Shown piece after piece: positions 49,957 to 61,841 of a stretch of DNA of 64,000 bases (positions within the stretch are counted from its first letter, which is position 1; every line of letters begins with the position of its first letter). The notes below the pieces were generated by a model. That model ran no database searches and had not been told where the DNA came from. It was given only the letters and a program-made list of their open reading frames with translations. A program made the position numbers and the translations under genes. The DNA comes from Gordonia oryzae (GTDB taxonomy: Bacteria > Actinomycetota > Actinomycetes > Mycobacteriales > Mycobacteriaceae). The DNA lies in contig NZ_RKMH01000014.1 in assembly GCF_003797185.1 (NCBI RefSeq), positions 48,783 through 112,782 of the forward strand. Direction: 5' to 3'.

Positions 49957-50807
49957 CCGTAGTCCTCCGCCTTGTCGAAACTCAGATCGTCCACCTCACG
50001 CTCACCCGACCACAGCACCCGCAGGTCACCGAGCGCCTCGGGCTGGGAGAACGTGATCGCGCGTTCCCGGAACAGTTCGAGCAAGCCCAGGAAACTGCCG
50101 ACCACCTCCAGCGCGTTGGCGCAGTCGGCGACGAGCTCACCGAAGGTCAGCCCTTCGCCGGCGGGGCTGTGGGCCAACAGCCCCGCCATCCGTTGCGCCT
50201 GCGCCGGGACCGACACCTGGTGTGAGTCGTGCAGGTGGTCGAGCCCCACGGTGGGTATCGGCCGCGGCCGCAACGCCGCCGCGGCGACCTCGGCGAACCC
50301 TCCGGGCGTGACCCCCATCGTTACCTCGGGCAGCAGATCGGCGTACCGCTCCTCCAACGACACCGCACGCGGATACCGTTGCAGTGCAGCGGCTTCCAGC
50401 TCGCCAAACAGCGCCGCGACCTGCTTGTATGCACGGTATTGCAGGAGCCGGGCGAACAACAGGTCGCGCGCCTCGAGCAGCGCGAGATCCTCGGGATCGT
50501 CGACCTCCCCGGACGGCAGCAGCCGGGCGGCCTTGAGATCGAGCAGCGTGGCGGCCACGACGAGGAATTCGGTGGTCTGCTCCAACCCCAACTCCGGCCC
50601 CATCTCCCGGGTGTAGGCGATGAAGTCGTCGGTCACCTCGTGCAGCGCCACCTCGGTCACGTCGAGACGATGTTGACTGATCAGGTTGAGCAGCAGATCG
50701 AAGGGGCCTTCGAAGTTTGCCAAACGAACGCGAAAGCCGCCGTCCGGCTCAGCCGGGCCCAAGTCAGTCGCAGCATCTACCTCGCCGACGTCGCTCGGTT
50801 CGCTCAT
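49953..50807 (-). CDS. scpA: Segregation and condensation protein A
   Basis: A 284-residue ScpA kleisin. The N-terminal SMC-binding region reads VRLANFEGPFDLLLNLISQHRLDVTEV; DDFIAYTREMG, FLVVAATLLDLKAARLLP and the C-terminal helix-turn region complete the family pattern. The start at ATG 50807 overlaps the parA stop by ATGA; the long upstream open frame is spurious. Confidence 0.95.
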   Translation of the reverse strand: MSEPSDVGEVDAATDLGPAEPDGGFRVRLANFEGPFDLLLNLISQHRLDVTEVALHEVTDDFIAYTREMGPELGLEQTTEFLVVAATLLDLKAARLLPSGEVDDPEDLALLEARDLLFARLLQYRAYKQVAALFGELEAAALQRYPRAVSLEERYADLLPEVTMGVTPGGFAEVAAAALRPRPIPTVGLDHLHDSHQVSVPAQAQRMAGLLAHSPAGEGLTFGELVADCANALEVVGSFLGLLELFRERAITFSQPEALGDLRVLWSGEREVDDLSFDKAEDYG

Positions 50808-51769
50808 GCCTGCTTGACGTTGCGCGCGATGACCTCTCGGGCCAGAGCCCGATAAGCCTGTGCTCCAGCAGATTTCGGCGCCCACGAGGTGATTGGTTCG
50901 CCCGCCACACTGGTTTCCGGGAAGCGGACGGTGCGGGCGATGACGGTGTCGTACACTTTGTCGCCGAACACCTCGACGACTCGCGCCATCACCTCTCGGG
51001 AATGCAGGGTGCGGGCATCGAACATGGTCACCAGGATTCCGCCAACGTCCAGGCGCATGTTGAGGCGATCGTGGACCTTCTCGATGGTGTCGGTGAGCAA
51101 CGCCAACCCGCGCAGGCTGAAATACTCGCACTCCATCGGAATCAGCACTGTGTCGGCGCATGCCAGGGCGTTGACGGTGAGCAGGCCCAGCGATGGCTGG
51201 CAGTCGATGAGGACGACGTCGTAGCGATCGAGGACTGGATGCAGCGCACGAGCCAGAGCCTGTTCACGGCCAACCTCAGTGACCAGTTGAATCTCAGCGG
51301 CCGAGAGGTCGATGTTGCTGGGCAGCAGGTCCAGACCGTCGACCCGGGTACGCATCAGCACCTCGTCGGTGGGTGCGTGCGGCGGCACGAGCAGGTTGTA
51401 GACGGTCTCATCGAGTTCGTGATGCGGCACACCCAAACCCGCCGACAGCGCGCCCTGTGGGTCGAGATCGACCAGCAGCACGCGGCGACCGTACTCGGCG
51501 AGGGCCGCACCCAGATTGATCGTCGAGGTGGTCTTGCCGACCCCGCCCTTCTGGTTACAGACCGCGATGACCGTCGCCGGACCATGCCGATCGAGCTGGG
51601 TCGGTTCGGGAACAGGACGGTAGGGACGGCCGGTGGGACCGATCTGATCGTCAGCCGGGACCCGGGGGGTGCGGTGATCGGTCTCGTCGATGTCCGCGCC
51701 GCTGGGAACCTCGAGACGGTACTGGTCGTCGAAGTGGGCGCTGGGTCGCCGGGTGCTCGAGATACTCAC
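50804..51769 (-). CDS. ParA/Soj-family chromosome-partitioning ATPase
   Basis: A 321-residue P-loop ATPase. Deviant Walker A KGGVGKTTSTIN, LLVDLDPQGALSAGLG and DVVLIDCQPSLGLLTVNAL are intact. It is the Rv1708-type ParA that travels with scpA-scpB, distinct from the oriC parA. The GTG at 51769 has AAAGGGGG ~11 bases upstream; a TTG at 51829 is a weaker option. The first ~65 residues look disordered. Confidence 0.92.
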   Translation of the reverse strand: MSISSTRRPSAHFDDQYRLEVPSGADIDETDHRTPRVPADDQIGPTGRPYRPVPEPTQLDRHGPATVIAVCNQKGGVGKTTSTINLGAALAEYGRRVLLVDLDPQGALSAGLGVPHHELDETVYNLLVPPHAPTDEVLMRTRVDGLDLLPSNIDLSAAEIQLVTEVGREQALARALHPVLDRYDVVLIDCQPSLGLLTVNALACADTVLIPMECEYFSLRGLALLTDTIEKVHDRLNMRLDVGGILVTMFDARTLHSREVMARVVEVFGDKVYDTVIARTVRFPETSVAGEPITSWAPKSAGAQAYRALAREVIARNVKQA

Positions 51770-51900
51770 CGCTGTACAGCCCCCTTTCTGTCGTCTCGGC
51801 CCGGCCGTTTCGGCCCGGACCTCCCCCAAAGCCTAGTGGGTCGCGCCGACGATCCCGTGGAGCATCGCCGCAACCATGAGCGTTCGTCGCCGACCGGGCC

Positions 51901-52830
51901 CTACCGCGCCCGCGGGTGCGCAGTCGCGTACACCTCGCGCATCGTGTTCACCGTCACCAGTGTGTAGACCTGTGTCGTCGTCACCGACGCATGTCCCAAA
52001 AGCTCCTGGACCACGCGAACATCGGCTCCGCCATCGAGAAGATGGGTGGCGAAACTGTGCCGCAGGGTGTGCGGCGACACAGCGCCTTCGAGTCCGGCGC
52101 GCTCCGCCGCCGACACCAACACCTGCCAGGCGCCCTGACGGGTGAGCCGACCCCCGCGGGCGTTGAGGAACAGTGCAGCGGTCGACCTGCGCACGAGCGT
52201 CGGACGTCCGCGCACCAGATATGCCTCGAGAGCATCGATGGCCGGCCCGCCGACGGGAACCACCCGCTCCTTGCCCCCCTTGCCGTGTAACCGCACCGCC
52301 CGGGTGTCGGTGTCGATGTCGTCGAGATCGAGCCCGGTGGCCTCGGAGATGCGGGCGCCGCAACTGTAGAGCAGTTCCAGCAGTGCCCGATCACGGAGCG
52401 CGCGTGCGTGATCGGGGGCTCCGGAGGCGTCCAGGATGCGTTCAACGTCGCTCACCGACAACGCTTTGGGCAGCCGGCGGACGGGGCTCGGCGGGCGTAC
52501 CGCATGGGCAACGTCGGCGGCGACGAGCCCCTCCTCCGCGGCAAACTTGTGAAAACCTCTGGTGGCCACCAGGGTTCGCGCCACCGAACTCTCCGCGAGC
52601 GGTCGTTCCCCGGATTCCGGGGCACCTCTGCGCAACGCGACGAGGAACTCGCGAACATCTGCCTCGGCCACGTCGGCGAGGTCGTCGATCTTCCGCGCAC
52701 GCAGATACTGGCGATACCGTCCTAGGTCACGACCGTAGGAACTCAGTGTATTCGCCGCAACGCCGCGTTCGACGGTCAGGTGATCGAGGTAGCGGGTGAT
52801 CGCCGCGTCGATGCCCTCTTGCTCGGTCAT
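51901..52830 (-). CDS. xerD: Site-specific tyrosine recombinase XerD
   Basis: A 309-residue recombinase resolving chromosome dimers at dif. N-terminal SAM-like domain: [20 protein letters not shown]. Catalytic residues: Arg in G-A-R-I-S-E-A, Lys in [19 protein letters not shown] and the tyrosine nucleophile in T-T-Q-V-Y-T. The ATG at 52830 gives the family N-terminus. Neighbours match Rv1701, so a core XerD rather than an integrase. Confidence 0.93.
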   Translation of the reverse strand: MTEQEGIDAAITRYLDHLTVERGVAANTLSSYGRDLGRYRQYLRARKIDDLADVAEADVREFLVALRRGAPESGERPLAESSVARTLVATRGFHKFAAEEGLVAADVAHAVRPPSPVRRLPKALSVSDVERILDASGAPDHARALRDRALLELLYSCGARISEATGLDLDDIDTDTRAVRLHGKGGKERVVPVGGPAIDALEAYLVRGRPTLVRRSTAALFLNARGGRLTRQGAWQVLVSAAERAGLEGAVSPHTLRHSFATHLLDGGADVRVVQELLGHASVTTTQVYTLVTVNTMREVYATAHPRAR

Positions 52831-52885
52831 GCCGACTCCTCGCTCCCCGATCCCACTCCCCGACCCCCGGCCCGCCGATCGAGGG

Positions 52886-55344
<2,459 letters not shown>

Positions 55345-55483
55345 TCACCTACGGGACTCCAGGGTAACACCACAGCCGCCTCATGCCTGCCACGACACCG
55401 ACGGGCGGACAAGCCCGCGTGTCGCGGCGGACGTGGGATGGTGGGCGACGACTCGCGCGTGTGGTGCGCTGCGCGTGGACCGC

Positions 55484-56425
55484 TCAGCCCGGTTGTGACT
55501 GGGCCGGCTGCGCGCCGACGGTGATCGCTGTCGCCCCCGGGCCGGAGCCGAAGGAACCAGAGCGACCCTGGCTCTCCTCCTCGAGCGCCAGAACGGTGGT
55601 GATCAGGCCGGTCTGCGCATCGACGTTGTCGATCGTCGTGATCACATTGCGCAACGCCGGGTCCGAACGGATCACCGCAATCGGCGACACGCCCGTTGCC
55701 GAACCACTGCGACCGAGGAGTTCACCGCCCTGCGCACGGGCGGTCATCGCGGCGGCCAGCCGGGCAACCAATTGCCCATCGGCGCCGGAGTTCTCAGGCA
55801 GCGCGCCACCGGAGACGAACACCACCAGATCGGCGGGCCGGATCGCGTTGTCGACATAGGTCAGGAACCCGCCGTCGCGCAGGGTTTGCAGCCCAGTTTG
55901 CCTATCGGCGACCGCGGCAGCGTTCTGATCGCTGCGGTGCATCACCAAGGTCCCCAACAGATCCCCGACCCGTGAGCCCGAGTCGGTCAGTTCCGCACGC
56001 AGTGTCGCACCCGGGGGAATCGTCTGGTCGACGATGGTGCGGACCTGTTCGGCGCTGTCGTCGCGCACGAGCTTGTCGGTGAGGCCGAGCTGCCCGGAAA
56101 ACGTTGCACCCGCAGTCGACAGCGACTGTTTGACGGCGTCGACGTCGGAGTCGGCGGCGTTGGGCGTGGTGACGACGATAACGGAGTGCCCCTTGAGCTG
56201 ATCGGCGATCAGCCGCGGAGCGATCGCGGCGTCAAAGCTGTTCGCGGCGTTCACCTGATCGTTGAGACCGTCGCGCTGTTGCTCGAGGTCGCCGATCCGG
56301 TCGCGACTTGTACCGGTCAGGGAATTGACGCGATCGCCCACGAACCCCGAGCCGAGGAACAACCCCAGCGCGAGGGCCAAAAACACCGCCACCAACGAGA
56401 TGGCGTGCTGGCGTAGAGAAATCAT
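55484..56425 (-). CDS. mctB: SteB/MctB membrane-anchored channel-like protein
   Basis: A 313-residue protein with a single N-terminal transmembrane helix (residues 8-28) and a periplasmic coiled-coil segment (about 40-65), then an exported domain. M. tuberculosis Rv1698 (MctB) was described in copper homeostasis; the Corynebacterium homologue SteB works with SteA in daughter-cell separation. It lies 3 bp after steA. The C-terminus is Gly/Ala/Gln-rich. Confidence 0.9.
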   Translation of the reverse strand: MISLRQHAISLVAVFLALALGLFLGSGFVGDRVNSLTGTSRDRIGDLEQQRDGLNDQVNAANSFDAAIAPRLIADQLKGHSVIVVTTPNAADSDVDAVKQSLSTAGATFSGQLGLTDKLVRDDSAEQVRTIVDQTIPPGATLRAELTDSGSRVGDLLGTLVMHRSDQNAAAVADRQTGLQTLRDGGFLTYVDNAIRPADLVVFVSGGALPENSGADGQLVARLAAAMTARAQGGELLGRSGSATGVSPIAVIRSDPALRNVITTIDNVDAQTGLITTVLALEEESQGRSGSFGSGPGATAITVGAQPAQSQPG

Positions 56426-56428
56426 GCC

Positions 56429-57616
56429 CTACCTGTTCCAGACTCCCCGAGCCCACTCGAACAAGTGGTTCCATTGGGCCACAGCCCAATCGGCGATCTC
56501 CGGTCCCGCGCTCGAGAGCATCACCGCGGCGATGATGGCAACCAGCGCGGCAAGAATGACGCAGGCTATCGCCGCGGCGGACACCCGGCTGCGATACAGC
56601 GTCGCGACCGCCTTGGCGTCGACCAGTTTGGGTCCGACCTTGAGCCGGGTCAGGAACGTCGACGGCGTCGACTCACGACGCGAGCGGTCGAAGAAGTCGT
56701 CGAGGGAGCCGCCGTAGCCGGCGGTGACGATGAGGTCGGCGCCATGGAAGTCGGTGAGCAGCAACGCGAGATCGGCCGCGGTTCCGGCGGCCGGGAAGGT
56801 CGTCGCACCGATGCCGAGGTCCTGGATGCGTTCGAGGCCAGGGGCGTGTCCGTCGGTGTCGGCGGGCAGCACGACCTGCGCACCACACCGCAGCGTCGCC
56901 GCCTTCATCTGGTCCGGGTCGCCGACGACGATCGCCGGTTTGTACCCCGCCTTCACCAGGGTGTCGGCGCCTGCACCCACGCCGACGAGAACCGGTGAGT
57001 ACTCCTTGATGAACGGCTTGAGTGAACGCAGTTCGGTCCCGCGATCGGGTCCGTCGGCGACGATGACCACATGCTTGCCGGACAGGGATATGTCGACATC
57101 GGGCACGCCGACACCGTCGATCAGAAGTGGCGACTCGCTGCGGATGAATTCGATCGTGTTGCCGGAGAAGGCTTCCAGATGGTCAACCAGTCCGGTCTTG
57201 GCGTCGATCATCATGCTCGCAATGTCGTGCTCCTCGAGCGTGGTGCCGCGCGCGATACGCCGGTCCCCAACCATCAGACGGTCATCGTGGACGCGGAGCT
57301 TGGCGCCGTCCTTGACCCGCTTGAAGACCTCCGGGCCGACGTCGTCGAGCAGCACGATGCCGGAGGCCACCAGCACCTCGGGACCCAGATTCGGGTACCG
57401 GCCGCTGATCGACGGGGATGCGTTGACGACAGCGACGACGTTCGCCTCCACAAGCGCATCGGCGGTCACGCGATCGAGATCGACCTCGTCGAGGATCGCA
57501 ATATCACCCGGCCCCACACGTGCGAGGAGGCGTTTGGTGTTCTTGTCGATTCTGGCGATACCAATGACGCCAGGCAGTTCTTCGGTGTTCCGCGCGAGCA
57601 GTGCAGGCATCTTCAT
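56429..57616 (-). CDS. steA: Cell-separation protein SteA (thiamine pyrophosphokinase-like)
   Basis: A 395-residue protein starting M-K-M-P-A-L-L-A-R-N as in homologues. The catalytic-like domain has VLVGVGAGADTLVKAGYKP then IVVGDPDQM, resembling thiamine pyrophosphokinase, and two C-terminal transmembrane helices lie near residues 350-385. In Corynebacterium SteA and SteB control RipC-dependent cell separation. It is followed at 3 bp by steB/mctB. Confidence 0.93.
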   Translation of the reverse strand: MKMPALLARNTEELPGVIGIARIDKNTKRLLARVGPGDIAILDEVDLDRVTADALVEANVVAVVNASPSISGRYPNLGPEVLVASGIVLLDDVGPEVFKRVKDGAKLRVHDDRLMVGDRRIARGTTLEEHDIASMMIDAKTGLVDHLEAFSGNTIEFIRSESPLLIDGVGVPDVDISLSGKHVVIVADGPDRGTELRSLKPFIKEYSPVLVGVGAGADTLVKAGYKPAIVVGDPDQMKAATLRCGAQVVLPADTDGHAPGLERIQDLGIGATTFPAAGTAADLALLLTDFHGADLIVTAGYGGSLDDFFDRSRRESTPSTFLTRLKVGPKLVDAKAVATLYRSRVSAAAIACVILAALVAIIAAVMLSSAGPEIADWAVAQWNHLFEWARGVWNR

Positions 57617-57711
57617 GACGGCAATGATTGACCGCCCCGCGCATTGACTGCGGGAGGCGCGCCGCAACAATGGCAACTTTTGTCACACAAGCATCAAGAA
57701 CACCGAACGAC

Positions 57712-59460
57712 TCAGGAGCCCTTTTCTGTCTCAGCAGTTGTCAGGAGTTCCTCGGCGTGCGCCTTGCCCGTATCGGATTCCCCGAGTCCGGCGAGCATCC
57801 GGGCGAGTTCGGCGATCCGCTCGTCGCGCTCGAGCGCACGCACGGTACTCGTCTGCACCGCGCCCTTACTCGTGCTCTTGCCGATGACGAGGTGGTTGTC
57901 GGCGAACGCAGCGACCTGCGGGAGATGGGTCACGACGATGACCTGATGGGCACGCGCCAGCCGGGCCAGACGACGCCCGATCTCCACCGCGGCGCGCCCG
58001 CCCACTCCGGCGTCGACCTCGTCGAACACCATCACCGAGCCCGAAGTCGGTTCGGCGAGAACGACTTCGAGAGCGAGCATCACTCGTGACAGCTCACCGC
58101 CGGAGGCCGAGGTCGCGATGGGCAGCGGGCGGGCACCCTTGTGCGGAACCAGGGCGAATTCGACGCGGTCGGCGCCGTCGGCGCCGGCGTGTGCTCGCTG
58201 CCCGTCGACCTCGATGGCCAGCCGGTCGTCGGCATCGGCGGATTCGAGTCCGACCTCGACCGACAGCGTCGAGTCCCCCATCGCCAAACCGGCGAGTTCC
58301 TTGGACACCTTGCCGGCCATCGTTGTGGCCGCCTTCGCACGAATGCGATGCAGGGTGGCCGCGGCGTCGGCGACGACCTCGGCCGCCGCGGTGGCGCGCC
58401 GCTCGAGCTCTTCGACGCTGCCCTGGGGGTCCTCGATCTGCTCGAGTCGCGTCTGTGCCTGCATGCGCCAGTCGATCACCCCGTCGATGTCGGGGGCGTA
58501 CTTGCGTATCAGCGACTTCACTTCACCCTGGCGCGAGAGCAATTGGTCGAGGGAATCGGCGTCGGTCGGTAGCGCCGACAGATACGCGGTGAGTTCGTCG
58601 CCGATGTCGGTGACAACCGTCAGTGTTTCGCCGACGCGGCCGGCGAGACGTTTGAGCTCATCGTCGGCGGCCGTCTCGAGCATCGAGCGCATCTGGCCGA
58701 GGCCCTCGATCACCGACCCCGACTCGCCGGCGACGATCTCGTGCGAACCCGATGCGGCGGACCGGATCGACTCGAGATCGGTGAGGCGGCGGATGGTGTC
58801 GGCGAGGGAGTAGTCCTCCCCGGGTTGTGGGTCGACCGCTGCGATCTCGTCGATCCCGAAGCGCAGTCGGTCGGCCTCCTGAGCGAGTCCGCGGGAGTTG
58901 GCGCGGAGTTCGTCGAGTTCGTCGAGTATTGCCAGCCACTCGGCTCGTGCACTGCGATAGGCCACGAGCGCTTTGACCGCCTTCGCTCCTGCGAAGCTGT
59001 CCAGCGCAACGCGCTGACGGTCGGGTCGTAGCAGTCGTAGCTGATCGTTCTGACCGTGCACGGTCAGCACCGAGCTGACAAGTTTGCCCAACGTACCCAC
59101 CGGAACCGAACGTCCGCCGAGATGGGCGCGGGATCGGCCGTCGGCGTTGACGGTGCGGATCGCGATGACGGTGCCGTCGTCGTCGAGGTCGGCGCCGGCG
59201 GACTCGAGGAGGTCGGCCACCTCGCCATCGGGCCCCTGATCGGGATCGGCGACGCGGAAGCGCCCCTCGACCGTTGCCTTCGCGGCACCGGAGCGAACCC
59301 GCCCGGCGTCGGCGCGGCCGCCGGCCAGCAGACGCAGGCTGGTCACGATCATGGTCTTGCCCGCGCCGGTTTCACCAGTCAGCGCGGTGAAACCGGGAGG
59401 AAACTGCGCCGACGCCCCGTCGATGACGCCGAGGCCGGCGATGGACAGTTCTTCGAGCAC
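57712..59460 (-). CDS. recN: DNA repair protein RecN
   Basis: A 582-residue SMC-like ATPase for double-strand break repair. Walker A GETGAGKT (residues 29-36); the central ~250-residue coiled coil is split by a hinge; the C-terminal head has the signature A-S-G-G-E-L-S-R-V-M-L-A and Walker B V-M-V-F-D-E-V-D-A-G-V-G-G. It ends 95 bp before the steA start and begins 2 bp after the nadK stop. Confidence 0.95.
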   Translation of the reverse strand: MLEELSIAGLGVIDGASAQFPPGFTALTGETGAGKTMIVTSLRLLAGGRADAGRVRSGAAKATVEGRFRVADPDQGPDGEVADLLESAGADLDDDGTVIAIRTVNADGRSRAHLGGRSVPVGTLGKLVSSVLTVHGQNDQLRLLRPDRQRVALDSFAGAKAVKALVAYRSARAEWLAILDELDELRANSRGLAQEADRLRFGIDEIAAVDPQPGEDYSLADTIRRLTDLESIRSAASGSHEIVAGESGSVIEGLGQMRSMLETAADDELKRLAGRVGETLTVVTDIGDELTAYLSALPTDADSLDQLLSRQGEVKSLIRKYAPDIDGVIDWRMQAQTRLEQIEDPQGSVEELERRATAAAEVVADAAATLHRIRAKAATTMAGKVSKELAGLAMGDSTLSVEVGLESADADDRLAIEVDGQRAHAGADGADRVEFALVPHKGARPLPIATSASGGELSRVMLALEVVLAEPTSGSVMVFDEVDAGVGGRAAVEIGRRLARLARAHQVIVVTHLPQVAAFADNHLVIGKSTSKGAVQTSTVRALERDERIAELARMLAGLGESDTGKAHAEELLTTAETEKGS

Positions 59461-59462
59461 CC

Positions 59463-60548
59463 CTAGGCCTGCCTCCCCCGCCAGCCCGTGACCGGCAGAT
59501 CGAACTTTCGGACGAGGCGATCGGCGAAGGGATCGGAGTCAATCCGCACCCACTGCACCGATCGATCGCTGCGCACAACCTCGACGCGCGCACCGGAGGG
59601 CACGTCGAGTCGTCGCCGGCCGTCACACAAGGCGAAACCGGAGCGGCCGAGCTTGTCGACCTCCACCGCGATCCGGGATCGCGGACTGGTCACCATGGGT
59701 CGGGCGAACAATGCGTGAGCATTGCTCGGCACCACCAGGATTGCCTCGAGGTCGGGCCACATCACCGGTCCGCCCGCGGAAAACGCGTAGGCGGTGGAGC
59801 CGGTCGGCGTCGACACCAGGACGCCGTCGGCACCGAAACCCGACACCGGACGCCCGTCGACCTCGGTGATCAGTTCGAGCACGCCGGTGCTGGTGCGATT
59901 GAGAATCGCGACCTCGTTCAGTGCCCAGCTGGTCTGAGGGGTGCCCTCGGTGTCGGCAGGGTCGATCACGCTGACGTCGAGTGTCATCCGCGGTTCGACC
60001 CGATAGTCCCCGGAGACGAGCTGTGCCATCACCTCATCGACACGGTTCGCCTCGCCCTCGGCGAGGAATCCTATGTGGCCCAAGTTGATTCCGAGGACCG
60101 GGACACCTGCGGGGTAGGCCAGCTCGGCGGCCCGCAAGAAGGTGCCATCGCCGCCGAGCACGATGACGATCTCGCATCCCTCCGCCGAATCGGGGTCGCC
60201 CGAGGTCACCTCCACCTGTGCACCGAGTTCTCGCAAATGCCCGGGATCGAGGGGGTTGCGTTCCGGTGGTCGCGGGATCGGGCCGGTATCGGCCACCGAC
60301 TGTGGGTAGGCCCGGGCCTCGCTCGCCGGGTCGGGATCGACGTGGGTGTCGTGATCGATGACCCGTAACGCCACACCGCCCTCTGCGCAATGCCGGGCGA
60401 TCGCGGCGATGGTATCGGTGACGGTCTCGCGGCCGGTATGCGCGACGACGAGGAACTCGCGATGGGCGGAACCGGCCCGCACGGACCCGCGGGCCGTATC
60501 GGTAGCACCGCCTGTGCCAACCGAATCCGCGACCGATGCGTTACCCAC
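59463..60548 (-). CDS. nadK: NAD kinase
   Basis: A 361-residue kinase making NADP from NAD. The signature VLGGDGTFLRAAEL, NLGHIGFLAEGEAN and SGFGADGVLVSTPTGSTAYAFSAGGP are complete. I chose GTG 60548, preceded by GAGAGGAGA, over an upstream TTG (60578). The N-terminus has a ~35-residue Ala/Gly-rich tail and a loop between residues 70 and 95 is longer than in M. tuberculosis PpnK. Confidence 0.95.
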   Translation of the reverse strand: MGNASVADSVGTGGATDTARGSVRAGSAHREFLVVAHTGRETVTDTIAAIARHCAEGGVALRVIDHDTHVDPDPASEARAYPQSVADTGPIPRPPERNPLDPGHLRELGAQVEVTSGDPDSAEGCEIVIVLGGDGTFLRAAELAYPAGVPVLGINLGHIGFLAEGEANRVDEVMAQLVSGDYRVEPRMTLDVSVIDPADTEGTPQTSWALNEVAILNRTSTGVLELITEVDGRPVSGFGADGVLVSTPTGSTAYAFSAGGPVMWPDLEAILVVPSNAHALFARPMVTSPRSRIAVEVDKLGRSGFALCDGRRRLDVPSGARVEVVRSDRSVQWVRIDSDPFADRLVRKFDLPVTGWRGRQA

Positions 60549-60578
60549 CTGGTCTCCTCTCGTCTCGCGCGATGGCAA

Positions 60579-61505
60579 TCAGCGCGGACCGTCGGCGACG
60601 GCCTGCGTGATCATCTGGATGATGTCCGGATTCACGTCCGGTTGCAGCGCATTCCGGTCGAGGACATCGGGTACCGGACCCGCGTCCGGTCTCTCGCCCT
60701 CAACCTGCGATCCGCCCCGGCTACCGACCCTATCGCCCAACGCCGACACCATGCCCGACGGCCGCTGCAACCAGAGGAAATACTCGACGTTGCCAGACGG
60801 TCCCGGCAGCGGGCTCGCCGTCACCGCGCGCGTGACGAGTCCGAGCCGCGCGGCTTCGGAGACCACCTTGACCACGGCCTCCACCCGTAGGTCGTGATCA
60901 CGGACCACTCCGCCGGAACCGACGCGGTCCTTACCCACCTCGAACTGCGGCTTGACCATCGGCACGATGTCGGCCCCGGGGCGCGCACATGCGACGAAGG
61001 CCGGCAGGACCAATGCCAGCGAGATGAACGACAAATCGGCGACGACGAGGTCCACGGCACCCCCGATCTGTTCGGCAGTGAGATGGCGGACGTTGGTCCG
61101 GTCGCGGATGTCGACGCGATCATCGTTCTGCAGGCGCCAGATGAGTTGTCCATAGCCGACGTCCACGGCAACGACCTCAGCGGCGGCGCGGCGCAGGAGC
61201 ACATCGGTGAATCCTCCGGTAGATGCGCCCGCGTCGAGACACCGCTTGCCGGTGACAGTCAGGCCCCGCGGTTCGAAGGCATTGAGCGCACCGATGAGTT
61301 TGTGCGCTCCGCGCGACGCCCACTCATCGCGGTCGTCGTCGATGACAACGATAGGTGTGTCCCGGCCGACGTTGGTCGCCGGCTTGGCGGCGATGGTGCC
61401 GTTGACCTTGACCGCCCCGCGCTCGACGAGTTCGCGCGCCTGCTCGCGTGAGCGTGCGATACCACGACGTACCAATTCAGCGTCGAGACGCGCCCGCGCG
61501 GCCAC
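60579..61505 (-). CDS. tlyA: rRNA 2'-O-methyltransferase TlyA
   Basis: A 308-residue TlyA, methylating 16S and 23S rRNA and determining capreomycin sensitivity in mycobacteria. N-terminal S4 domain (residues 1-60: RLDAELVRRGIARSREQAREL), then an FtsJ-like methyltransferase with CLDAGASTGGFTDVLLR (SAM site) and DLVVADLSFISL, MVKPQFE. It carries a ~45-residue Pro/Asp/Gly-rich insertion before the final helix, making it longer than Rv1694. Confidence 0.95.
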   Translation of the reverse strand: MAARARLDAELVRRGIARSREQARELVERGAVKVNGTIAAKPATNVGRDTPIVVIDDDRDEWASRGAHKLIGALNAFEPRGLTVTGKRCLDAGASTGGFTDVLLRRAAAEVVAVDVGYGQLIWRLQNDDRVDIRDRTNVRHLTAEQIGGAVDLVVADLSFISLALVLPAFVACARPGADIVPMVKPQFEVGKDRVGSGGVVRDHDLRVEAVVKVVSEAARLGLVTRAVTASPLPGPSGNVEYFLWLQRPSGMVSALGDRVGSRGGSQVEGERPDAGPVPDVLDRNALQPDVNPDIIQMITQAVADGPR

Positions 61506-61534
61506 TCAGCGACGCCTCGGCCGTACTGGCCCGG

Positions 61535-61828
61535 TCACCGACGGTCCACCTCTGACAATGCGGAGGTCAGCACCTCATGCGCTTGCTCGAGCAATTGCGT
61601 CTGACGCGCCAAAGCCACCAAATCGATTGCCTCGCCGGACTGTTCGCGAATGTCATCCACCTGCCCGAGGAGTTCACGCACCCGCACCCGGATAGATTCG
61701 GCCAACCCCGGATCGACGGCACCGACGGTTTCGGCAAGTACCGCACCGGGCTTCGCGCCAGGCATCATCTGCGGCGTCGGCCCGGTCACCGGGCCAGGCC
61801 GCGCGGAGGGGTGGTCGGAGAAAGTCAT
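61535..61828 (-). CDS. Small helical protein of unknown function (Rv1693-like position)
   Basis: A 97-residue protein with GAAGGGA before its ATG. A disordered Pro/Gly-rich first third precedes a helical segment, V-R-V-R-E-L-L-G-Q-V-D-D-I and a second helix L-A-R-Q-T-Q-L-L-E-Q-A-H, with heptad-like spacing. It lies 13 bp after the HAD gene and 29 bp before tlyA. No enzyme motif; probably a small partner protein. Confidence 0.8.
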   Translation of the reverse strand: MTFSDHPSARPGPVTGPTPQMMPGAKPGAVLAETVGAVDPGLAESIRVRVRELLGQVDDIREQSGEAIDLVALARQTQLLEQAHEVLTSALSEVDRR

Positions 61829-61841
61829 TGCTCTCGTCCCT

